Shown here: positions 1 to 7,919 of the stretch, one piece after another
Layout of the letters: each line of letters opens with the position of its first letter
How positions within the stretch are numbered: position 1 is the first letter of the stretch
Source: Gloeocapsopsis dulcis
Lineage (GTDB): Bacteria; Cyanobacteriota; Cyanobacteriia; Cyanobacteriales; Chroococcidiopsidaceae
Direction: 5' to 3'
Assembly: GCF_032163395.1 (NCBI RefSeq)
Contig: NZ_CP119970.1
Span: forward strand, 253,062 to 307,228
DNA: 54,167 nt
Notes under the pieces: generated by a model
Seen by the model: the letters and a program-made list of their open reading frames with translations, nothing else
Database searches by the model: none
Told to the model about the DNA's origin: nothing
Program-made: the position numbers and the translations under genes

Positions 1-1
1 T

Positions 2-1237
2 CAAGACCCAGATTGGACAAAACTAAAGGTACTACACGCTTGGGGTGGCAGAGAACAAGCAGGATTCTACTACAACTTAGCTTTAAAGTCTGGAGTCAGA
101 CCAAGAACTGTTAGGGATGTTAATAATGAAATAGGTAACGGGTCGCCAAGACAATCCTTTGAGTACGTTTGCGAATGTTTAAAAAGAGACGCTAGAAATA
201 TTCCAATAATCTACGATGTATTACTAATTGACGAAGGACAAGATTTACCCCCAACATTCTATCGATTGGCTCGTCAAACACTTTCAGATCCATATCGGTT
301 TTATTGGGCTTACGATGAGGCACAGGGAATTGGTTCTTTAATTGTTCCTAAACCAGAAACTATTTTTGGGAGAAATTTAGATGGCAGTTTAGTAGTTGAT
401 GTTAGTGGTAGCTACGAGGGTGGTATATCAAAAAGCCACAAAATGAATAGATGCTATAGAACTCCTCGTCTTTTATTAATGACGGCTCATGCTGTAAATA
501 TGGGACTGTTCCGAACAGAAGGTGTATTGCAAGGAGTAACCCAACAAAAAGACTGGAAAGATTTGGGATACGAAGTGATAGATGGCGACTTTAGACCAGA
601 GAGCGTAAAGGCAGGAAGAAAAGTTACGATTACGCGAGCGCTTGCTTCGAGTCCGCATCCAATTGACCAAAATGATTTTGAATTGAAAGATGCTCTAGGA
701 ACGTCACTAACTATTAAACCGTTTGATACCGAATACGAAGAGAGAGAATGGATTGCTCAACAAGTAGCTAAAGATATTGAGCTAGGGTTCGATCCTTGGG
801 ACATTACGATCGTTGTTCTGTCAGGAGATTCTGAAAAAGATTATCTATCCAAACTTCGATATGCATTAGAACAGCAAGGAGTTGATAGTTACATTGCTGG
901 CGTTGATGGCGATCGCAGTATCTTCCGTAAAGATGGTTGCGTAACTATATCTAACATTTTCCGCGCTAAAGGTAATGAAGCATGGAAAGTATATGCTTGC
1001 CGATTTCATTACGCAACACAGCCACTTCTATGGAAACAGGAAGAGGAATTACACAAGCGCAATGAAGCTTTTGTAGCTTTGACTCGCGCCCGCGTTTGGT
1101 GCATCGCTACCGGAGTAGATAGCTCGATCTTTGACGAACTACAGCAAGCGATTAGTCAATATCCAAACTTTACTTTCCCTACTTTCAATAAAAGTTCATT
1201 AAAACGGCTGATTGAAGACGAAGGTGACGATAGCTAA
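2..1237 (+). CDS. UvrD/Rep-like superfamily I helicase, C-terminal part (5' end outside window)
   Basis: The frame is open from base 2, so the gene begins before the window. Motif II is visible as LLIDEGQDLPP at about 222-254 (DExQD type), followed by YWAYDEAQ where UvrD-like enzymes carry motif III. Near the end come a motif V-like segment (TISNIFRAKGNE) and a clear motif VI (FVALTRAR). These are ATP-binding and arginine-finger elements of UvrD/PcrA-type helicases, which use ATP to unwind or translocate on DNA. Neighbouring parA/parB suggest a plasmid maintenance or defence role, but that is only context. The N-terminal Walker A is not in the window. Confidence 0.85.
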   Translation, partial: QDPDWTKLKVLHAWGGREQAGFYYNLALKSGVRPRTVRDVNNEIGNGSPRQSFEYVCECLKRDARNIPIIYDVLLIDEGQDLPPTFYRLARQTLSDPYRFYWAYDEAQGIGSLIVPKPETIFGRNLDGSLVVDVSGSYEGGISKSHKMNRCYRTPRLLLMTAHAVNMGLFRTEGVLQGVTQQKDWKDLGYEVIDGDFRPESVKAGRKVTITRALASSPHPIDQNDFELKDALGTSLTIKPFDTEYEEREWIAQQVAKDIELGFDPWDITIVVLSGDSEKDYLSKLRYALEQQGVDSYIAGVDGDRSIFRKDGCVTISNIFRAKGNEAWKVYACRFHYATQPLLWKQEEELHKRNEAFVALTRARVWCIATGVDSSIFDELQQAISQYPNFTFPTFNKSSLKRLIEDEGDDS

Positions 1238-1353
1238 TTGGAAACACATTTAACTTAAGAAGCGCGATTGCTACAGCTTAAAGAAAGAATTAAGTATAAA
1301 CATTGAGACAAAGTGGTATGCTGACAGACGCAAGTGGTTAGCTGATACCTATA

Positions 1354-2133
1354 ATGACTCGTACCATCGCACTCTTTAATCAAGCAGGTGGGGTGGGGAA
1401 AACAACCTTAACCCAGAACTTGGGGTATCATCTCCAAGCGCGGGGACACCAAGTATTATTGATTGATCTCGACCCCCAAGCTTCCTTAACCACCTTCATG
1501 GGTATTGACTCTGGCACTTTGGAAAAAACCCCGTTTGATGCGCTAATTAATGAAGAACCTTTATTTATTTTCAAAGACATTCAAGGAATTGACTTGGCTC
1601 CGGCTAACATTAACCTGAGTGCCGCAGAAATTCAATTGGTCAATTTAGATTTTCGAGAAGTTCGTCTTAAAGAAGCGCTTGACCCGATTCGAGATAACTA
1701 TGACTTTATCCTGATTGATTGTCCTCCCAGTCTTGGTTTACTTAGCTACACGAGTCTTGTGGCAGCTACTCATGTTTTGATTCCGATTGAAACTCATTTC
1801 AAAGCGTTTCAAGGAACCAATCTACTTTTACAAACGATCACTAAAGTGAGAAAGCGAGGCAATCGCGCATTAGAGATTGCAGGTTTTGTTCCTTCTCGCT
1901 ATGCTGCTAACAACTCCCAAGATAAGCGCACGCTGCAAGCAATCCGCGAACAATTTGGTAAGGTCAGTACTGTTCATAACGCTATTCCTCGCTTAACTGC
2001 CTTCGTTGATGCCTCTGAGGAACAAGTACCTCTAGCTATTTACGATCCTCACAATCCCGCTCTTAAAATTCTCGACCAACTAGCTGCTCAAATGGAGACT
2101 CTTAATGACCCGCCAACCAAGCTCTCGTCGTAA
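1354..2133 (+). CDS. parA: ParA-type partition ATPase
   Basis: 259 residues. A deviant Walker A, QAGGVGKTT (residues 10-18), and a Walker B-like FILIDCPPS around residue 120 identify a ParA/Soj-type ATPase. Length fits the small (type Ib/Soj-like) ParAs without an N-terminal HTH. It would form an ATP-dependent dimer on nucleoid DNA and move plasmid-ParB complexes. The Walker A reads QAGGVGKT rather than the common KGGVGKT: the signature lysine near the start is replaced, but the P-loop lysine is kept. The stop lies 29 bases inside parB, a typical translationally coupled parAB operon. No strong ribosome site was seen before the ATG. Confidence 0.93.
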   Translation: MTRTIALFNQAGGVGKTTLTQNLGYHLQARGHQVLLIDLDPQASLTTFMGIDSGTLEKTPFDALINEEPLFIFKDIQGIDLAPANINLSAAEIQLVNLDFREVRLKEALDPIRDNYDFILIDCPPSLGLLSYTSLVAATHVLIPIETHFKAFQGTNLLLQTITKVRKRGNRALEIAGFVPSRYAANNSQDKRTLQAIREQFGKVSTVHNAIPRLTAFVDASEEQVPLAIYDPHNPALKILDQLAAQMETLNDPPTKLSS

Positions 2134-3049
2134 GAGCGATAAGCCGTACAAATCTCAAGCCAACCTTGATGTGTTATTTGGTGAAGAAGAAGTACCAACC
2201 TCGTCGCAAACTGTCAAATTAGATGCAATTGTTTTACCTGAGCGACAACCGCGACGCTATTTTGATCCACAGAAATTGGAGCAGCTAACAAAATCGGTTA
2301 AAGCGTATGGTATCTTAGAGAACTTACTGATTCGTCCTGTGCAAGGACAAGAAGGATTATATGAGCTAGTTGCTGGCGAAAGAAGGTATCGCGCTGCTCA
2401 GGCTGCTGGTTTGACAGAAGTTCCGGTGGCTATTCGGCAGCTTACTGACGAACAAGCTATTCAAATTTCTTTAGTTGAAAATTTACAACGCGAGGATTTG
2501 AATCCACTTGAGGAGACTGAAGCCATTTTACAACTTCTGGCATCGCGGCTCAAAATCGCTGAAAGCGATGTCAGTTCGTTACTTTATCGAATGTTAAATG
2601 ACATTCAAAGAATGACTAATAACGTTATTAGTCAACCCGAAGCAGAAACTGTTAAGCAGATGTTTGCAGAATTAGGGTTGATGGAGTGGGAATCATTTAT
2701 TAACAATCGACTGCCTTTGTTAAGACTGCCAGAGGAGATTTTAGAGGCATTACGCTCAGGACAAATTGAGTACACTAAAGCAAAGGCGATCGCTTCATTG
2801 AAGGACGAGCAGCAAAGAAAAGAACTATTAGCACACGCAATTCAGGAGAGCTTATCTCTTAGTCAAATTCGAGAACGATTGAACTCAGTTCAGCCTAAAA
2901 AGGTTTCTTCTCCGTCTCCTCAATCTCACATTCAAATAATAAGTCGCCGTCTCAATCAAGCAAAACTATGGGACAAAGACCCGAAAAAGTGGAAGCAAGT
3001 ACAAGGTTGGTTGCAAAAGATAGAGAAATTACTAGAAGAGGGACAGTAA
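2105..3049 (+). CDS. parB: ParB-type partition protein
   Basis: 314 residues, overlapping parA by 29 bases. The N-terminal ParB/Srx domain carries QPRRYF (about 48-53), GERRYRA (91-97, the CTP-binding motif region) and SLVENLQREDLNP (about 122-134). A helical HTH region follows and a basic, helical C-terminus ends the protein. ParB family members bind centromere sites and load as CTP-dependent clamps, and ParA moves the complex. The overlap with parA implies one transcript. The central region between about residues 155 and 190 is less typical of chromosomal ParB, consistent with a plasmid-specific version. No parS-like palindrome was recognised beside it. Confidence 0.92.
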   Translation: MTRQPSSRRKSDKPYKSQANLDVLFGEEEVPTSSQTVKLDAIVLPERQPRRYFDPQKLEQLTKSVKAYGILENLLIRPVQGQEGLYELVAGERRYRAAQAAGLTEVPVAIRQLTDEQAIQISLVENLQREDLNPLEETEAILQLLASRLKIAESDVSSLLYRMLNDIQRMTNNVISQPEAETVKQMFAELGLMEWESFINNRLPLLRLPEEILEALRSGQIEYTKAKAIASLKDEQQRKELLAHAIQESLSLSQIRERLNSVQPKKVSSPSPQSHIQIISRRLNQAKLWDKDPKKWKQVQGWLQKIEKLLEEGQ

Positions 3050-3182
3050 ATAAAGTTAAGACTTGATGTTCTGAGAAAACTTCATCAAATTCTTACAAAG
3101 ACTAAGTAATTTTCCTATTGGTTTCTTCAAAGAAATTAGCCATTCTGGAGAGTAAATCATTCATGAACGATTCACGCTAACG

Positions 3183-3449
3183 TTGAATCATTCAACTATT
3201 CACCGCGAGGTTCCGCGACGGTTAGCTTTACTGATTTTGTCTGAAGAGCGGGGGCGAAGTCCTGAGTATCCGCTCGATCCAAGCTTAATTAGCAAATGGT
3301 GTGCCGATCTCGGCTCTGAACTAGGGCTGCGGTATTTTACCGAAGATCAGTTTCAGCAGTTGAGGGTTGTAAATCAACACTATGCGTCTGGCGGAACTCG
3401 AAGAGAATTCTTACAGAAACTGAGGAAGATCCAAAATGGTAACGATTGA
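3183..3449 (+). CDS. small protein of unknown function (88 aa)
   Basis: I do not recognise a family. The frame opens after a stop at 3153 and the only usual start is TTG at 3183; no ATG is available, so the start is uncertain. The product is soluble and basic with no signal peptide or membrane helix. It ends 14 bases inside the next small gene, and the two lie 130 bases after parB on the same strand, so they may be co-transcribed plasmid genes. A short ATG frame at 3163 that stops after five codons precedes it and could be coincidence. Confidence 0.5.
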   Translation: MNHSTIHREVPRRLALLILSEERGRSPEYPLDPSLISKWCADLGSELGLRYFTEDQFQQLRVVNQHYASGGTRREFLQKLRKIQNGND

Positions 3450-3774
3450 AGATTTGATGCAATATGGTTCGCGGCGCAAAGTCGAAGGAATTGCTGCCAA
3501 AATGGGTTACCCCAAAGGCACAACTCAATTCCCTGATGAAGTTTTGGACGAAGTAAAGAACCAGTGCAATAAGAAACGCTCGGTTAGCGCCAAAGCTGCT
3601 GATACAGCGGAAGACGAAGCAGCGAACACATCTGAGGCTGATTTAAAGAGTATTGAAGTTGCCGCAGAAACCCGCGCTGCTGGAATGCTGGTGGCACTCG
3701 ATACGCTGACAATGGTTAAGTGCGCTACCCGCAAGTTTTCTGACAGCAATTTGCAATTGAATAGATTAAAGTAG
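3436..3774 (+). CDS. small plasmid protein of unknown function (112 aa), possibly 3'-truncated
   Basis: Overlaps the preceding small gene by 14 bases, which suggests translational coupling. The N-terminus (TIEDLMQYGSRRKVEGIAAK) is helical and ends in a stretch that could be a small DNA-binding or adaptor helix. The middle is an Ala/Glu-rich low-complexity linker. No known domain is recognised. An IS630-type remnant starts 31 bases after the stop, so the last residues may be altered by the insertion. Function unknown; its position right after parAB suggests a plasmid maintenance accessory. Confidence 0.55.
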   Translation: MVTIEDLMQYGSRRKVEGIAAKMGYPKGTTQFPDEVLDEVKNQCNKKRSVSAKAADTAEDEAANTSEADLKSIEVAAETRAAGMLVALDTLTMVKCATRKFSDSNLQLNRLK

Positions 3775-3805
3775 GAAAAGGAGAAGAGCCTGATGAAACG
3801 GTAAG

Positions 3806-4474
3806 ATGAAACCATACGCAACAGATTTACGCCTGAAAATTATCGAAGTTAAGCACAAAACTAATGAATCAATTGGACAACTAGCTGAAGATTTGGGGTA
3901 AGTTATAGTTTTGTCAGCCGGCTTTTAAAGCGCTATGAAGCAACAGTAAGCGTAGAACCGAATCCTCATGGAGGAGGAAAACCTCCCTTACTCAACTCTC
4001 AACAAATAGAAATACTAGAGCAATTAGTTGAAGAAGATAACGATGCTACTTTACAGGAGTTAAGCGTTAGATTAACCGAAACAACAGGTGTAAAAGCTAG
4101 TCTTGCTACAATCTGCCGTGTTTTACAAAGACTAGAATTAAGCAGAAAAAAAAGACTCTACACGCTGATGAAGCACAATCTGAACGAGTGCAAAACTTGA
4201 GCAGCCAATATTGGACAACGATTGGAGAAGTTCGGCTTAAAGATTTAGTTTTTATTGATGAAACTGGAGTTAATCTAGCTATGACTCGTCGTTACGGGCG
4301 AGCTAAAAAAAGTAAGCGAGCTTACAGTAAATCTCCTGATAATCGCGGCACAAATGTCACCATGATTGGTGCAATTGCGACAACAGGATTTCTTGCTCCT
4401 TTTACATTTGAAGGCTGGACAAATCAAGAAGCATTTCTGACTTGTGTTACGCAAGTGCTGGTACCAAAGCTTTA
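3806..4474 (+). pseudogene. IS630-family transposase, N-terminal two thirds only, with two frame breaks
   Basis: Translation in pieces gives a classic IS630 N-terminus (MKPYATDLRLKIIEVKH, then SRLLKRYEATVSVEPNPHG and GGKPPLL) and the first DDE block FIDETGVNLAM. The first frame stops at 3899 because a G appears lost from a G-run (LGVSY expected). The second break is at the A-run near 4150 and is consistent with a -1 shift. The reading ends after VLVPKLYP, before the second catalytic Asp and the Glu. The fragment joins directly to the repeat-bearing start of the next plasmid gene at about 4475. It cannot be active. Confidence 0.85.
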
Positions 4475-4936
4475 TCCCACGAGCGGGACGTGAATTCCCA
4501 CAGGCGGGACGCAGAATCCCACGAGCGGGAAAATCAACGTCCAAAAGCTACTTCTAGTAAGAATTCCAGCACCCCTCAGACTAATAAGACTTATACAGAC
4601 TTTATCCAAACTCTCTCAGACAACGAGCGAGAGAAATTTAGGGAATTTGCATTATTGAAAGCGAAGAACTTACCCAAAGAACCCACGCTACCAGAAAGGT
4701 GGGTTGAGGCAAATTGGCAAGAACTATACGCGCAGTTCAAATTAACAACTGAAGCAGCAGCTTACGTAGCGAACACAGATTGGACGCAACATCCAGATTG
4801 GAAAGATTGGCTAGCTCAAATGCGTGAAGGTGTACCTCGATTTGTAGCACTAAGAACCTGCTTTGATAATAAGACGCGCAAAGCAATCTCAGACTGGGCT
4901 GACGAGCGTGGCTTGATTTGGGGGGCTGAATCATGA
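4442..4936 (+). pseudogene. C-terminal part of winged-helix plasmid protein, module copy 1
   Basis: Genuine homology starts at about 4475; codons 4442-4474 come from the IS630 remnant. The part contains the repeat-encoded linker and then TPQTNKTYTDFIQTLS, matched in copy 2 at about 52160 (TPQTNQTYTDFIQTLS). In copy 2 the same C-terminus is preceded by a winged-helix N-terminus (51507). Here that N-terminus is absent, replaced by the transposase fragment, so this is probably a decapitated gene. The rest is charged and Trp-rich. The stop overlaps the ATG of the next gene (ATGA type). The role may be replication or copy control, inferred only from the HTH in copy 2 and the iteron-like repeats. 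Confidence 0.65.
4475..4530 (+). repeat. three 14-bp palindromic repeats at exact 21-bp period (iteron-like)
   Basis: Units start at 4475, 4496 and 4517. Unit sequence is TCCCACGAGCGGGA (first and third) and TCCCACAGGCGGGA (second); the arms TCCC and GGGA are inverted. The units lie in the open frame of the following gene and encode the repeated peptide pattern SHERD, SHRRD, SHERE. A 21-bp spacing is two helical turns and seven codons. This looks like a protein-binding array embedded in coding DNA. Confidence 0.8.
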
Positions 4937-5313
4937 GTATTGAAAAACTGCCCCGCGCCCCAATGTGCTATGAAGACGAACTGAGTTGTGAGAAGGAAAT
5001 CTGGCAGCCTAAGTGGAGGTGCTTCTGCTGCCGCGATACAGGGATTATTGCTTCACCTTTAGCGGCAATGGCAATTGATGGGTATGATTGCAACCGCGAT
5101 CAGCTTCCTAGATGCGTTAATCCTGGATGCAAGGCAGGAAGTCATTGGGATGGCGAAGCTTTAGCAAATTGCATTGACTACCGAATTAATGCAGCAACTT
5201 GCCAGAAATTAGACGCTCTAGAACGAGCTAATTGGAGGCAGACAGTCCAAGAAAAACAAATCAATATTCAAGCGCTGGCTCAAAAGATGAGTTTGAGAAA
5301 GCACAGTTTTTAA
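4933..5313 (+). CDS. Cys-rich (Zn-binding type) plasmid protein, module copy 1, shortened
   Basis: 126 residues, overlapping the previous gene by 4 bases. It carries EIWQPKWRCFCCRDTGI and, after about 25 residues, CVNPGCKAG, a CxCC...CxxxC arrangement that could hold zinc. The copy 2 homologue (52544) has the same two blocks (EIWQPRWRCFCCHDTGI, CQNPHCQAG). Similarity continues to MSLRK and then stops: here the protein ends HSF, while copy 2 runs on for about 45 residues. A deletion of roughly 130 bases between this gene and the next explains both this short end and the missing start of the ParB-like gene. Function unknown, perhaps nucleic-acid binding. Confidence 0.7.
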   Translation: MSIEKLPRAPMCYEDELSCEKEIWQPKWRCFCCRDTGIIASPLAAMAIDGYDCNRDQLPRCVNPGCKAGSHWDGEALANCIDYRINAATCQKLDALERANWRQTVQEKQINIQALAQKMSLRKHSF

Positions 5314-5613
5314 TCTACTCAGGCTTTTATCCTCAGCATCAAAAACGATGTAAACAATCGCGTTGATTTACGCCAAGAACCTACTAAGCACGAGCATCAG
5401 TTTACTCCGGTTTGGCAATCAGACGGTACTCTCGTTGATTCTTGTATCTGTGGGCAAGAACGCGAGTGTGACATCAGCGTTTTAGAAAGATTTTTACAAG
5501 CCTGCATCAGTGCTAAAAATGACTATTTACGCGAACGAGATAAAAGTAAATCCGCGACCCAAAAGCAAAAGTTTGCACAAGCAGCAGCAGATAAGGATAA
5601 ACAAATTGCTTGG

Positions 5614-6450
5614 TTGGAAGAACAAATCAAAAAGCAATCGCCTGGTAGTAGATCTTCTACTTCTTCGTACTTAACACTTGACGAAATTCGCCGCGACGGA
5701 GGAACGCAACCAAGAGCAGCTATTGACCTCAAGCACGTTAAGTTGCTAGAGGAACAAATCGAGGACGGTAAGGAGCTAGAACCAATTATTGTCTTCTATG
5801 ATGGGGAATCTTATTGGTTAGCTGATGGATTTCACCGCTATGCTGCGCACAAAAATCAAGACATAGAAGCGATCGAGTGTGTCATTCACCATGGAACGCG
5901 CCGCGAAGCTGTGCTGTATTTGGTTGGGGCAAATGCCGAGCACAAGCCAGCATTACCGCGCAGTCGAGAAGATAAGCGCCGGGCAGTGATAACTTTGCTG
6001 CAAGATCCTGAGTGGGGAAAGTGGAGCGATCATGAAATTGCTCGGTATTGCAAGGTTGACAACAAAACAGTGGGGAAAATTAGGGGAAGTGTCACTGAGG
6101 AATTCCTCAGTGAGAAACGAACCTATAAAACTAAGCACGGCACTACTGCCGCAATGAATACTGCCAACATCAATAAAAAACCTACTGCACAAGTACTGCA
6201 GTTACCAGACAACGACTCAGTTGCAACTACACACGAACAGGAGCTTCAGCACTTTGCACCAAAGGAGGTAGAATACAGTTCTTCTAATCAAGACGGACTC
6301 AAAGTGGATTCAATTGTAAATCAGCTACTACCTCAAACAGTAGAGGTAGACACCAACGATATTTTGATTGCCTTCACGAGCAACATAGAATACATGAGTG
6401 AAGCGCAACTTGAGGCAGCAGTCAGGGCAATAAGCACTTGCTCATCCTGA
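5614..6450 (+). CDS. ParB/Srx-domain protein, module copy 1 (start codon lost by deletion)
   Basis: The ParB-like core includes TLDEIRRDGGTQPRA, FYDGESYWLADGFHRY and, later, an HTH-like stretch (WSDHEIARYCKVDNKTVGKI). The latter resembles ParB-family proteins that bind DNA as plasmid regulators. Homology to copy 2 (53041) extends upstream to about 5347 in the same open frame (VNNRVDLRQEPTKHEHQF). No ATG, GTG or suitable TTG exists there until TTG at 5608 and ATG at 5614, because the intergenic piece that holds the start in copy 2 is missing. From ATG 5614 the protein would lack its Cys/His-containing N-terminus (about 90 residues). It may still make a core ParB domain protein. Confidence 0.7.
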   Translation: MEEQIKKQSPGSRSSTSSYLTLDEIRRDGGTQPRAAIDLKHVKLLEEQIEDGKELEPIIVFYDGESYWLADGFHRYAAHKNQDIEAIECVIHHGTRREAVLYLVGANAEHKPALPRSREDKRRAVITLLQDPEWGKWSDHEIARYCKVDNKTVGKIRGSVTEEFLSEKRTYKTKHGTTAAMNTANINKKPTAQVLQLPDNDSVATTHEQELQHFAPKEVEYSSSNQDGLKVDSIVNQLLPQTVEVDTNDILIAFTSNIEYMSEAQLEAAVRAISTCSS

Positions 6451-6504
6451 TTTGATACGTAGAGTGTTAAGGGTGGAGGAGCGATCACAGTGACTTAAAT
6501 TTCA

Positions 6505-6917
6505 TTACTGCGATCGCTGTTCGAGTGCGCGAATAAATAAGGTTGGGGTAACGATCTGCGTACCGTGATAGTACTTGAGGGGTAGCAAGTGCTGCCAATC
6601 TAGACTGACTAAATAATCAGCTTTTGCTTCATAAGCAGCTGCCAAAAACATATTGTCGTCTGGATCGATATCATCTAAACGAGTTGCTTGATATGAAGCG
6701 CAATTTCTGCAATCAGTCTAACTAAATCCTCGATATCTGCTTGAGGAATCTGTTTTCGCATAAGTTGCACTACCAACTCGCGTAATAATTGCGGAGCCAT
6801 AACTAATGTAAAACAGCGATCGCGCCATTTATCAAGCAATAAAACGGGGGTGCTGTTTCGCCTTTTACTTAGAAGAGCAGCAATAAAAACAGACGTATCT
6901 AAAACAACTTTAATCAC
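6505..6917 (-). pseudogene. vapC: VapC-type PIN-domain toxin, frameshifted
   Basis: Starts at GTG 6917 (VIKVVLDTSVFIAALL). The PIN acidic residues are visible: Asp in VLDTSVF, Glu in LLRELVV, then, in a shifted frame, DDIDPDDNMF and SLDWQHLLPL. VapC toxins are Mg-dependent RNases that cleave tRNA or rRNA and are held by VapB. The upstream frame stops at 6675; the downstream part is recovered by restoring one base near 6687 (AAGCA context), so a single-base deletion has broken the gene. The frame ends at 6505. The adjoining antitoxin has lost its 5' part, so the pair is dead. Confidence 0.8.
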
Positions 6918-6988
6918 GAATTCCCACAGTCTTCTGCTCGTCAGAAACTGAGGCATTATTTGCAATTCTTGCCCGAACCGCATCAAAC
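6910..6988 (-). pseudogene. vapB: 3' end of VapB-type antitoxin, cut by the IS
   Basis: Reading toward 6910 gives FDAVRARIANNASVSDEQK and then TVGIRD and a stop that overlaps the GTG of vapC (GTGATTAA), the usual vapBC coupling. Only about 25 residues remain. The sequence begins exactly where the IS6-type element starts at 6989, so the insertion removed the DNA-binding half. The missing half was not found beside either IS copy. Confidence 0.6.
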
Positions 6989-7669
6989 GGCATTGTCAAG
7001 TTAACTGAAATATATTCTAAGCAGATAATCTCTGTTAGACAAGGATGTGGATTTGATTAAGCTGCGATTTTAATTCCAGTTAACTCACGCCAATCTAAAA
7101 ATCGCTGATGCATCACTTGACGATATGCCTTTATGCTGTCGATGCTCCACCGAAGGCAGCAAATCTCGCTTTGCAGCTCCATAACTCTTCAGCTTATCCG
7201 TCACAATCACTCGTGGTACAAATCCTTGCTTTTTGAGCAACTTGCGAAAGAACTTCTTGGCTGCCGCTTTGTCTCGTCGGCGTTGCATCAGAATATCGAG
7301 TACATTTCCATCGTCATCCACGGCTCGCCACAAATAGAAGTGTCACCGTTAATCGGAATCACCATCTCATCGAGATACCACTTAGCTCCTGGTTGAGGAC
7401 GGCGACGACGAATCTTGTTGGCGGACTGCTGACCAAACTTCTGACACCAAGCACGAATCGCCTCGTGGCTGACCTCAATGCCCCGATATAGCAGCAGCTT
7501 TTGGACATCCCGGTAGCTGAGTGGGAGCGTGAAATACAGCCAGACGGCGTAGCTGATGATCTCCGTTGGAAACCGATGACGATAATACATGCGCCAGAAG
7601 CCAGACAAACCGTTTAAAGTATCTCAGAGTATGCTCATCTCTGTCACCTCCTCTTAACTTGACAATGCC
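6989..7669 (-). mobile_element. IS6-type insertion sequence, copy 1 (defective, 681 bp)
   Basis: Bounded by inverted repeats GGCATTGTCAAGTTAA (left) and its complement (right, TTAACTTGACAATGCC). The inner minus strand encodes an IS6-type transposase broken by a frameshift and an internal deletion. Copy 2 at 45924-46604 is the same length, the same orientation and, by direct reading, differs only at one base close to the right end (A at 7656, G at 46591). No 8-bp target duplication was visible around this copy. It cuts a vapB remnant on the left and a UBP zinc-finger gene on the right. Confidence 0.88.
7057..7608 (-). pseudogene. IS6-family transposase, frameshifted and internally deleted
   Basis: The first part (TTG at 7608, or ATG at 7590 for MYYRHRFPTEII) runs through a typical IS6 N-terminus to WYLDEMVIPINGD, which holds the first catalytic Asp. 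After NGDT the frame is lost (one T seems missing from a TTT run); the next frame gives WRAVDDDGNVLDILMQ and VTDKLKSYGAA with the second Asp region. After EHRQHKG the expected Glu-bearing block is gone, and a further frame holds the tail QRFLDWRELTGIKIAA. The missing stretch is probably about 120 bases. It is inactive and, if mobile, needs a transposase supplied in trans. Confidence 0.82.
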
Positions 7670-7883
7670 AACTGATCACCGTATGTCCACTTTCTTCATA
7701 ATGACGGCGTGCGTGCTGATTTTTGGATGAGTCGCAGCACAACATTTTGCCGCAGGTTTGACAAATTCTTAAATGTACCCAACGACCGCCAACTCGCATG
7801 CATTCCTCACAGCGGAATACCGGGTAATTGGCTTTTGAAATCATATTCTCTAGCGTCAGTTCGTTCAGGTGTTGACAAGACAT
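7644..7883 (-). pseudogene. UBP-type zinc-finger protein, 3' end replaced by IS sequence
   Basis: The start ATG at 7883 has an AGGAA ribosome site 6 bases upstream. The protein shows the ZnF-UBP pattern: CEEC, GGRWVHLRICQTCG, CCDSSKNQHARRHYE, SGHTVISW, with all expected Cys/His. Bacterial proteins of this type are small, usually about 80-90 residues, and of unknown function. The real coding ends at 7670, where the IS begins; the last residues (HCQVKRR) are translated from the IS terminal repeat. Only the tail is lost, so the zinc fold could survive. Confidence 0.75.
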
Positions 7884-7919
7884 GGAAGATTCCTGTGAAT
7901 GTGCAAGATATGTACTTGA

